Source of the DNA: Promicromonospora sp. MEB111
Lineage (GTDB): Bacteria; Actinomycetota; Actinomycetes; Actinomycetales; Cellulomonadaceae
DNA length: 64,000 bases
Direction of reading: 5' to 3'
Assembly (NCBI RefSeq): GCF_030209445.1
Contig: NZ_JARVSD010000028.1
Location: 157,933-221,932 of the forward strand
The stretch's first letter is position 1. Every line of letters begins with the position of its first letter. A program made the translations under genes and the position numbers. The notes below the pieces were generated by a model, which saw only the letters and a program-made list of their open reading frames with translations, did not search any database and had not been told where the DNA came from. Positions 56,156-64,000 of this stretch are shown in pieces.

Positions 56156-57107
56156 GAACCGCTACGAGAAGACTCCCCGCCCGGGGCAAGAGCACTTCGT
56201 CGCGCCTCCGGAAGTAGTCAAGGTCGGCGTGATCGACGCCGTCGACACGTCCGAGACGCCGAGCAGCCTCTGGTCCGACGCCTGGCGCGACATGCGTCAC
56301 CGGGCGTTGTTCTGGGTGTCCGCGGCGCTGATCGTGTTCGTCATCCTCATGGCGGTGTTCCCGGGGCTGTTCACCTCGACCAGCCCCACGGAGTGCCACC
56401 TCGAGGACTCGCTGGGCGGGCCCACCGCGGGCCACATCTTCGGGTTCGACAAGCAGGGCTGTGACATCTATGCCCGAGCGGTCTACGGGGCACGCGCGTC
56501 GGTCACGGTGGGCATCCTGTCCACGCTGTTCGTCGTCGTGATCGGTACCCTCATCGGCGCGATCGCCGGCTACTTCGGCGGCCTGCTCGACACGCTCCTG
56601 TCCCGGTTCACCGACATCTTCTTCGCCGTGCCGTTCGTGCTCGCCGCGATCGTCATCATGAGCCTGCTGGACGACCGGAACGCGGTCGTCGTCGCTGTCG
56701 TGCTGGCGGTGTTCGGGTGGACGTCCATCGCCCGGATCACACGCGGTGCGGTGCTCGGTGTGAAGAACAACGAGTTCGTCACCGCCGCCAAGGCGCTCGG
56801 CATGGGCCGGGGCGCGATCCTCGGCAAGCACGTGCTGCCGAACTCGGCCGCGCCGATCATCGTCTACGCGACGGTCGCGCTCGGTACGTTCATCGTCGCG
56901 GAGGCCACGCTGAGCTTCCTCGGCATCGGTCTGCCGACGTCGACCGTCTCGTGGGGCGGCGACCTCGCCAAGGCACAGACGTCGATCCGGGTCGCCCCGG
57001 AGATCATGATCTACCCGGCGACCGCGCTCGCGCTGACCGTGCTGAGCTTCATCATGATGGGCGACGTCGTACGCGACGCCCTCGACCCGAAGGCGAGGAA
57101 GCGATGA
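56148..57107 (+). CDS. Peptide ABC transporter permease, OppC/DppC type
   Basis: A 319-residue permease. A 50-residue cytoplasmic N-terminus precedes helix one (LFWVSAALIVFVILMAVFPGLF). The OppC N-module and the ATPase-docking loop VTAAKALGMGRGAILGKHVLPNSAAPIIV are present. It pairs with the OppB-type protein and overlaps the ATPase gene by 4 bp (ATGA). Confidence 0.95.
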   Translation: MPENRYEKTPRPGQEHFVAPPEVVKVGVIDAVDTSETPSSLWSDAWRDMRHRALFWVSAALIVFVILMAVFPGLFTSTSPTECHLEDSLGGPTAGHIFGFDKQGCDIYARAVYGARASVTVGILSTLFVVVIGTLIGAIAGYFGGLLDTLLSRFTDIFFAVPFVLAAIVIMSLLDDRNAVVVAVVLAVFGWTSIARITRGAVLGVKNNEFVTAAKALGMGRGAILGKHVLPNSAAPIIVYATVALGTFIVAEATLSFLGIGLPTSTVSWGGDLAKAQTSIRVAPEIMIYPATALALTVLSFIMMGDVVRDALDPKARKR

Positions 57108-58849
57108 CCACCACGATCACCCTCACCGACGGGACCACCGAGGACGCCCCGGTGCCCGTCGAGAAGCACGACGACACCACTCCGCTGCTCGAGATCAAGG
57201 ACCTGCAGATCTCGTTCACCACGGCGACCGGCACGGTCGAGGCCGTCCGCGGCGTGGACCTCACGGTCTACCCGGGGCAGTCCGTGGCGATCGTGGGCGA
57301 GTCGGGTTCCGGCAAGTCCACGACGGCGCACGCGATCATCGACCTGCTGCCGGGTACCGGCAAGGTGACCGGCGGGTCCATCTCGTTCGGCGGGCGCGAG
57401 CTCGTCGGACTGGGGCGCAAGCAGTTCGAGGACCTGCGCGGCCGGGAGATCGGCCTGGTGCCCCAGGACCCGATGTCCAACCTGAACCCGGTGTGGCGCA
57501 TCGGCGCACAGATCGACGAGGCGCTGGTGGCCAACGGCTTCCAGGGCGGCAAGGCGGAGCGCACCGCGCGCGTCGCCGAGCTGCTCAGCGAAGCCGGCCT
57601 GCCCGACGCCGACCGGCGTGCCCGCCAGTTCCCGCACGAGTTCTCGGGCGGCATGCGGCAGCGCGCGCTCATCGCGATCGGCCTGGCCTCGCGGCCCAAG
57701 CTGCTCATCGCGGACGAGCCGACGTCGGCACTCGACGTGACGGTCCAGAAGAAGATCCTGGACCACCTGGAGGGGCTGACCGCGGAGCTCGGCACAGCCG
57801 TCCTGTTCATCACGCACGACCTGGGCCTGGCCGCCGAGCGCGCCGAGCACCTCATCGTGATGTACAAGGGCAGGGTCGTGGAGTCCGGCCCGGCGGCGCA
57901 GATCCTCAAGGACCCGCAGCACGAGTACACCAAGCGCCTCGTGTCGTCGGCCCCGTCGCTGGCCTCCCGCCGCATCCAGTCCGCGCACGAGCGCGGGCAG
58001 GAGGCGGACGACCTGCTCGCGGAGCACGCCGACGAGGCGGAGACGACGGCGCCCGACGTCGTCGTGGCGAAGGACCTGACCAAGGTGTTCCACATCCGTG
58101 GTTCCCGGCCGGGTTCGCACACCGACTTCACCGCGGTGGACGGCATCAACTTCACGCTGCCCAAGGGTCACACCCTGGCGCTCGTGGGTGAGTCGGGCTC
58201 CGGCAAGTCCACGGCGGCCAACATGGTGCTGGGACTGCTCGACCCGACGTCGGGCACGGTGATGTACGACGGCAAGGACGTCACGAAGATGTCCGCGAAG
58301 GAGCAGTTCTCGCTGCGCCGTCGGGTGCAGCCGGTGTTCCAGAACCCGTACGGCTCGCTCGACCCGACCTATTCGATCTACCGGTCGATCGAGGAGCCGC
58401 TCGTCCTGCACAAGGTGGGCGACCGCAGGTCCCGCGAGGCGCGGGTGCGCGAGCTGCTCGACATGGTGTCGCTGCCGCAGGCGACGATGCGCCGGTTCCC
58501 GAACGAGCTGTCGGGCGGGCAGCGGCAGCGCATCGCGATCGCGCGTGCGCTGGCGCTCAAGCCCGAGGTGCTCGTGCTCGACGAGGCCGTCTCGGCGCTC
58601 GACGTGCTGGTCCAGGCGCAGATCCTGACGCTGCTCAACGACCTGCAGGCCGAGCTCGGGCTGTCCTTCCTCTTCATCACGCACGACCTGGCCGTGGTCC
58701 GGCAGATCGCCGACCTCGTGGCCGTGATGAAGGACGGCAGGATCGTGGAGCACGCGACCACCGACGAGGTGTTCGACAACCCGCAGCAGGAGTACACGCG
58801 GGACCTCCTGGCCGCGATCCCGGGCGCGAGCCTGGAGATCGGCGGCTGA
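57104..58849 (+). CDS. Fused OppD-OppF peptide transporter ATPase
   Basis: A 581-residue protein with two complete ABC ATPases in tandem, equivalent to OppD and OppF in one chain. Domain 1 (about 30-290) has GESGSGKSTTAH, the signature FSGGMRQRALIAIGLA and LLIADEPTSALDVT. Domain 2 (about 320-580) has GESGSGKSTAAN, LSGGQRQRIAIARALA and VLVLDEAVSALDVLVQ; the usual DEP is DEA. A linker rich in Glu/Ala (HERGQEADDLLAEHADEAE) joins them. It overlaps the OppC-type gene and completes a five-domain importer. The hairpin at 58869 ends the operon. Confidence 0.95.
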   Translation: MTTTITLTDGTTEDAPVPVEKHDDTTPLLEIKDLQISFTTATGTVEAVRGVDLTVYPGQSVAIVGESGSGKSTTAHAIIDLLPGTGKVTGGSISFGGRELVGLGRKQFEDLRGREIGLVPQDPMSNLNPVWRIGAQIDEALVANGFQGGKAERTARVAELLSEAGLPDADRRARQFPHEFSGGMRQRALIAIGLASRPKLLIADEPTSALDVTVQKKILDHLEGLTAELGTAVLFITHDLGLAAERAEHLIVMYKGRVVESGPAAQILKDPQHEYTKRLVSSAPSLASRRIQSAHERGQEADDLLAEHADEAETTAPDVVVAKDLTKVFHIRGSRPGSHTDFTAVDGINFTLPKGHTLALVGESGSGKSTAANMVLGLLDPTSGTVMYDGKDVTKMSAKEQFSLRRRVQPVFQNPYGSLDPTYSIYRSIEEPLVLHKVGDRRSREARVRELLDMVSLPQATMRRFPNELSGGQRQRIAIARALALKPEVLVLDEAVSALDVLVQAQILTLLNDLQAELGLSFLFITHDLAVVRQIADLVAVMKDGRIVEHATTDEVFDNPQQEYTRDLLAAIPGASLEIGG

Positions 58850-58868
58850 CCCTCCGCGGTCCCGTGAA

Positions 58869-58913
58869 CGCGAAGACCCTCAGGCCGCCCCGGCGACCTG
58901 AGGGTCTTTCGCG
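58869..58913 (+). terminator. Terminator after the peptide-transport operon
   Basis: CGCGAAGACCCTCAGG pairs with CCTGAGGGTCTTTCGCG with a one-base bulge, 20 bp after the stop. A TTT run lies inside the right arm. Confidence 0.7.
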
Positions 58914-58970
58914 TCGGGGGTGTTCACCGCACAGTGACACGGTCGACACCTGGGGATTTCGATTCGCGGG

Positions 58971-58976
58971 TAAGAT
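58971..58976 (+). promoter_or_regulatory. -10-like TAAGAT upstream of typA
   Basis: TAAGAT lies 75 bp before the typA start. No good -35 at 16-19 bp was found. Confidence 0.3.
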
Positions 58977-59051
58977 GGTTGGTGCTGCGAGACCGGTCCC
59001 CTTCGGGCCAGAGTCCGCGCCCCTGACCTCCCTTCTGGAAATGAGTGCTTC

Positions 59052-60995
<1,944 letters not shown>

Positions 60996-61008
60996 CCTCC
61001 CCGCGTCG

Positions 61009-61067
61009 CTGAGTGCTGGATCTTCGCCCATGAACAGCCGTTCCGGGGGCGAAGATCCAGCACTCAG
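61009..61067 (+). terminator. Long hairpin after typA, with the next gene's ATG in its loop
   Basis: Arms 61009-61029 and 61047-61067 are perfectly complementary over 21 bp (left arm CTGAGTGCTGGATCTTCGCC...), and TTTT follows shortly at 61071. The 17-nt loop begins with the ATG (61030) of the longest frame of the next gene. Confidence 0.75.
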
Positions 61068-62286
61068 TGCTTTTCCCGACGTGGCTCTTGCTGCCGGGGC
61101 TCTCTCGGGGGGCCTGCTGGCCGTGCACGCCCATCCCGACGACGAGACGCTGTCGACCGGGGGACTGCTGGCGGCCTTCGCGGCCGCCGGGCTGCCGGCC
61201 CGCGTGGTGACCTGCACGCGCGGGGAGCGCGGCGAGGTCATCGCCCTCCCCGGGACGACGTCGGAGGGCCGGGCCGGTCTGGAGGGCGACGGTCCCGCGC
61301 TGGGCGCCTACCGGGAGACCGAGCTGGCGCGCGCGCTCGTGGCCCTGGGCGGCGGTGCGGACGGCGCGGTCGAGCGGGTCTTCCTCGACTCGCTCTCGCG
61401 GGTGGACGCGCAGGTCAGCCGGGTTGTGGGCGTTGGTTCCCGGCCGGACGGCGACGCGGTCCCCGGACTGGTTGCCGGCGCGGTCTCTGAGCCTGCTGTC
61501 CCGGTGCGGTACGAGGACTCCGGGATGGAGTGGGTGGCGCCCGGTGTCGCCGGTCCGGCGCCGGACTCCCCGCCGACGGCGTTCGCGCGGGTTCCGCTCG
61601 ACGAGCCGGCGGGACGGCTTGCGGTGCTGATCCGCACGACGCGCCCCGCCGTCGTCGCGACGTACGAGCCCGGCGGGGGATATGGGCATCCCGACCACGT
61701 GCGGGCCCATGAGGTGACGGTCCGCGCGCTGCGGCTCGCGGCGGACCCGGTCTGGCGGCCGGGCGGCGGTGAGCCGGTGCAGGTGGCCGAGCCAGGCGGC
61801 GGCGTCGGACGGCAGGACGAGCCCTGGGCCGGTGCCGAGCTGTGGCAGGCGGTCGCCCTGGCGGACGAGGTGCGTGCGGCGCGGGCGACGCTCGCCGGCC
61901 TGCCGGAGGCGACCGCGCTCGCCGCCGCCGAGGGCCTGACCCTGGCGGACCCGCACGAGGACCTCCCGCCGCTCGCGAGGAACGACCTCCCCGGATGGTC
62001 GGTAGAACGTCAGGTGATCGGCACCTCGGACCGCCGATCGTCTGACGTTCCACCGATCACGTCGGTGGGCCGCGGGAGCGGCGGGGAGCGGGTCGTGCGG
62101 GTGGACGTCGGTGGGGTGCTCGAGCGGGTCGTCGCGGCCATGCGGGCCCACGCCACACAGGTGCAGCACGCGACGGTTCTCGCGCGGCCCGAGGGTTCGG
62201 TCGCCGGGTGGTACGCCCTGTCCAACGGGGTGCTGGCGCCGATCCTCACGACCGAGACCTACGTCGTCGTCGATCCCCCCGTCTGA
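61030..62286 (+). CDS. mshB: PIG-L family deacetylase, MshB-like
   Basis: Up to 418 residues. The zinc-binding motif AVHAHPDDE (His35, Asp38) and the later GYGHPDHVRAHE place it in the PIG-L/LmbE family. The nearby small DUF6113-like membrane protein supports MshB, the deacetylase that makes GlcN-Ins for mycothiol. At over 400 residues it is longer than typical MshB (about 300). The extra length includes a loop (about 135-160) and a segment encoded by a palindrome at 62005-62050. ATG 61030 lies in a terminator loop and has no ribosome site; GTG 61081 is an alternative that keeps the catalytic domain. Confidence 0.82.
   Translation: MNSRSGGEDPALSAFPDVALAAGALSGGLLAVHAHPDDETLSTGGLLAAFAAAGLPARVVTCTRGERGEVIALPGTTSEGRAGLEGDGPALGAYRETELARALVALGGGADGAVERVFLDSLSRVDAQVSRVVGVGSRPDGDAVPGLVAGAVSEPAVPVRYEDSGMEWVAPGVAGPAPDSPPTAFARVPLDEPAGRLAVLIRTTRPAVVATYEPGGGYGHPDHVRAHEVTVRALRLAADPVWRPGGGEPVQVAEPGGGVGRQDEPWAGAELWQAVALADEVRAARATLAGLPEATALAAAEGLTLADPHEDLPPLARNDLPGWSVERQVIGTSDRRSSDVPPITSVGRGSGGERVVRVDVGGVLERVVAAMRAHATQVQHATVLARPEGSVAGWYALSNGVLAPILTTETYVVVDPPV
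62005..62050. repeat. Palindrome inside the mshB-like gene
   Basis: GAACGTCAGGTGATCGGC (62005-62022) pairs with GCCGATCGTCTGACGTTC (62033-62050) with two mismatches. Its left end resembles the arm of the 7652 palindrome (GAACGT-AGG-GATCG). It is translated in frame as an RSSDVPPIT-like stretch within the deacetylase. Confidence 0.6.
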
Positions 62287-62359
62287 CGAGCACGCCGTGC
62301 GCCCGCCTCGACGGTGATGGCGACGGTGCGGTCGGTTCGCAGCCGCCGCGCGTCCCCGC

Positions 62360-62947
62360 TCAGCGCTCCTGGAGGGCGTCGAGGCCGATCGCCATGGCGG
62401 TCACGAGCCGGCGGTCGAGCCGCGGGTCCTGGATGGTCACGACGTACCGGTCGCGCAGGCCCCACTTCTTCTCCACGGTGAACGCCGGCCGGCCGTCGAT
62501 CACGAAGTCGAAGTGGTACGGCAGCCAGGCGATCTCGACGAGTCGCCGGATCACGGCCACGCCGAGGCTCCGCTCGGTCCCGGTGGCCACACCGAGGCCG
62601 GGCTGCTCGACGTGCCAGGTGCTGCGCAGCAGCGACTTGGCGAAGTCCTTGCGGAACGTGCCGATCGGGGTGTCGCCCGCGTCGACGACGTCGTACGTGG
62701 CGCCCAGGTCGACCACCTGGCGGGCCTTGAACCCGAGCACCGACTCCTGCTTGGTGTCGTCGGTGTAGAGCGTGACCTGCTCACGGAAGGCCATGCGCTT
62801 CTGCTGGGCGAACGCGTAGAGGTCACCCTCGGAGCCGTCCGGCCGGGCGCCGCGTACCTCGTACTGGTTGACCAGCATGCGGATCCGCTGTCGAACGATG
62901 AGCTGCGTCTGATCCTGGAGCGTATTCACCCGCGGAGTGTTCCACAC
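62360..62947 (-). CDS. LURP-one-related / tubby-like scramblase-family protein
   Basis: A 195-residue protein of the LOR/YxjI kind: LIVRQRIRMLVNQYEV, DLYAFAQQKRMAFREQVTLYTD, VLGFKARQVVDLGATYDVVDAGDTPIGTFRKDFAKSLLRSTW and a C-terminal amphipathic IGLDALQER segment. Related proteins have a tubby-like beta barrel around a helix; the bacterial function is unknown. The GTG start at 62947 has GGGAGGA 8 nt upstream on the minus strand. It diverges from the small membrane protein by 39 bp. Confidence 0.82.
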   Translation of the reverse strand: MWNTPRVNTLQDQTQLIVRQRIRMLVNQYEVRGARPDGSEGDLYAFAQQKRMAFREQVTLYTDDTKQESVLGFKARQVVDLGATYDVVDAGDTPIGTFRKDFAKSLLRSTWHVEQPGLGVATGTERSLGVAVIRRLVEIAWLPYHFDFVIDGRPAFTVEKKWGLRDRYVVTIQDPRLDRRLVTAMAIGLDALQER

Positions 62948-62974
62948 ATGCAGAGTCCTCCCAGGTGGATGCTG

Positions 62975-62980
62975 GAGAAT
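62975..62980 (+). promoter_or_regulatory. -10-like GAGAAT, 6 nt before a start codon
   Basis: GAGAAT ends 6 nt before GTG 62987 with no good Shine-Dalgarno sequence. It is a weaker member of the leaderless pattern. Confidence 0.3.
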
Positions 62981-62986
62981 GCTCGG

Positions 62987-63385
62987 GTGAACTCATCCCG
63001 ACGCCCGCTCGGACGGACGATCGTGCGCACTCTTCTGGCCGTCGCGCTCGGCGTCGTGATGGGCGCTCTCGGGACGGTGGTGCACCGGTACGGGGCCGAT
63101 TCCCTGTACCTCGGACTGATCCTCGCGTTCGCGCTGACGGCCGCGGCTGGCGTGCTCGCGCGCGCCTGGGCCGGTTATGGCACGCTGCTCGGGTTCGGTG
63201 TGGGCTGGGTCGGCATCGTGCAGGCCCTGTCGCTGCCGGGCTCCGGGGGCGACGTCGTGGTCCCGGCCGGCGTGCTCGGCATGGTCTGGTCGTACGCGGG
63301 GGTGGCGATCCTCGCCGTCGTCGCGTTCCTGCCGGCCTCGTGGTTCGCCGAGGTTCCGGCCCGCCGGGATCGGTCCGCTGCCTGA
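62987..63385 (+). CDS. Small membrane protein, DUF6113-like
   Basis: A 132-residue protein with about four membrane helices (TLLAVALGVVMGALGTVVH, LYLGLILAFALTAAAGVLA, YGTLLGFGVGWVGIVQAL and MVWSYAGVAILAVVAFLPA). It resembles the DUF6113 proteins found next to mshB in many actinobacteria; the function is unknown. GTG 62987 or ATG 62969 are the possible starts. Confidence 0.72.
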   Translation: MNSSRRPLGRTIVRTLLAVALGVVMGALGTVVHRYGADSLYLGLILAFALTAAAGVLARAWAGYGTLLGFGVGWVGIVQALSLPGSGGDVVVPAGVLGMVWSYAGVAILAVVAFLPASWFAEVPARRDRSAA

Positions 63386-63597
63386 CCTCTGCGGTTCTTC
63401 GCAGGGTGCTTCAGGATGGTGGGCAGGATTGATACGAAACCTCCACCTCGAGGCGTCCGGTACGCGGCCTTGGGCAGGATTCTCGCTGGATAGGATGCCC
63501 GGCAGGGCGACTCCGTCCAGCGGAATCGCCGCGGGTCAGGTGCGCCCTGGGGGGACGCGGAGAGCCCGCGTCTCGGGTAGTTGCACGGAGCGTGCCG

Positions 63598-64000
63598 ATG
63601 GGTCAGCCGACCGAGCGTGACGAACCGCTCGAGCCGACATCAGACGATAACGCCGGGGCTCAACCTGCCCCGGCCGTACCGCCTCGCTTGTACCAGAAAC
63701 GCCCTGGCAGCGTGCCGCGACAGTCGTCGCAACCCCCGGCACGTCCGTCGGCCGCCCAGGCCGCGCAGCCCGCAGTACCGGCCGGTCGACCGACCGCTCA
63801 GCCGGTTCCCCGATCCGCAGACAAGGTCGAACCTGTGACCGCTCCGGAACAGTCCGAGCCCACCAAGGCCCCGTCCGTCCCCGCCGTACCGCCGGCGGGG
63901 GTCCCCGCCGCGCGCGCCGACGCCGCGCCCGGCAACGCTCCGGGCGTCGCCTCGGACGTCGAGGCGCGCGCCGTCGGTGCCGCCGAGCCCGCCGGAACGC
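63598..64000 (+). CDS. N-terminus of a Pro/Ala-rich protein (runs off the right edge)
   Basis: The first 134 codons are visible and no stop is reached. The sequence is low-complexity and Pro/Ala/Arg-rich (EPTSDDNAGAQPAPAVPPRL, YQKRPGSVPRQSSQPPARPS, AAQPAVPAGRP). GGAG lies 7 nt before ATG 63598. Such cytoplasmic tails often precede a membrane helix in actinobacterial envelope proteins such as LCP-family or serine/threonine kinases, but nothing here identifies the rest. Confidence 0.6.
   Translation, partial: MGQPTERDEPLEPTSDDNAGAQPAPAVPPRLYQKRPGSVPRQSSQPPARPSAAQAAQPAVPAGRPTAQPVPRSADKVEPVTAPEQSEPTKAPSVPAVPPAGVPAARADAAPGNAPGVASDVEARAVGAAEPAGT

Noticed and set aside
63421..63481. GGGCAGGATT repeated twice 51 bp apart before the last gene
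   Set aside because: A 10-bp direct repeat without symmetry or promoter context is too little to call a regulatory site.

Overview
The window is high-GC DNA (well above 65% GC by eye) from an actinobacterium, most likely a member of the Micrococcales near Cellulomonadaceae/Promicromonosporaceae. This is inferred from strong GC3 codon bias, GTG starts, a MshB-type mycothiol deacetylase, the GlgE maltosyltransferase pathway, class Ib ribonucleotide reductase with NrdR boxes, a DivIVA-like coiled-coil protein and a glycoside-utilisation locus. No tRNA, rRNA, CRISPR array, insertion sequence or prophage gene was seen. It looks like ordinary chromosome with gene-dense operons.

Layout. (1) 1-7.6 kb: a LacI regulator (cut by the left edge) diverges from a sugar ABC transporter (lipoprotein plus two permeases, no ATPase), a YicI-like GH31 alpha-xylosidase and a GH1 beta-glucosidase. 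This fits uptake and hydrolysis of xyloglucan-type or cello-oligosaccharides. (2) 7.7-9.2 kb: a serine hydrolase with an internal 15-bp repeat. (3) 9.5-13.6 kb: nrdH-nrdI-nrdE-nrdF behind two NrdR boxes. (4) 13.7-18.5 kb: a two-component system whose kinase carries an extra C-terminal membrane anchor and outside domain, a PAP2 phosphatase, a phosphoribosyltransferase and a tandem FKBP lipoprotein. (5) 18.6-27.2 kb: a small zinc-ribbon-like protein, two alpha/beta hydrolases, a DivIVA-like protein, a proline-rich membrane protein followed by two paralogous lipoproteins, and a thioredoxin-TPR protein.

(6) 27.4-38 kb: the GlgE pathway on the minus strand, glgE-treS-mak-glgB in overlapping order, with glycogen phosphorylase (glgP) divergent. 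Together these turn trehalose/maltose into maltose-1-phosphate and alpha-glucan and degrade the polymer. (7) 38-42.7 kb: a P450 with its 3Fe-4S ferredoxin, an orphan SH3-like fragment, fdxA-dapC (lysine/diaminopimelate synthesis) and citrate synthase. (8) 42.9-44.5 kb: a MarR regulator and a three-gene membrane/rhodanese operon with two matching operators. (9) 44.6-53 kb: two large FtsX-type permeases, two ATPases and a small secreted protein. (10) 53.4-58.8 kb: an oligopeptide-type ABC importer with a fused double ATPase. (11) 59-64 kb: typA/bipA, an MshB-like deacetylase, a LURP-one-like protein, a small membrane protein and the start of a proline-rich protein that runs off the right edge.

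Two window-wide patterns stand out. About a dozen genes have a -10-like hexamer ending 6-7 nt before the start codon and no Shine-Dalgarno sequence, which is the signature of leaderless mRNAs. Long perfect or near-perfect palindromes mark most gene ends; one overlaps the promoter of the next gene, one has the next gene's start codon in its loop, and one lies inside a coding region.
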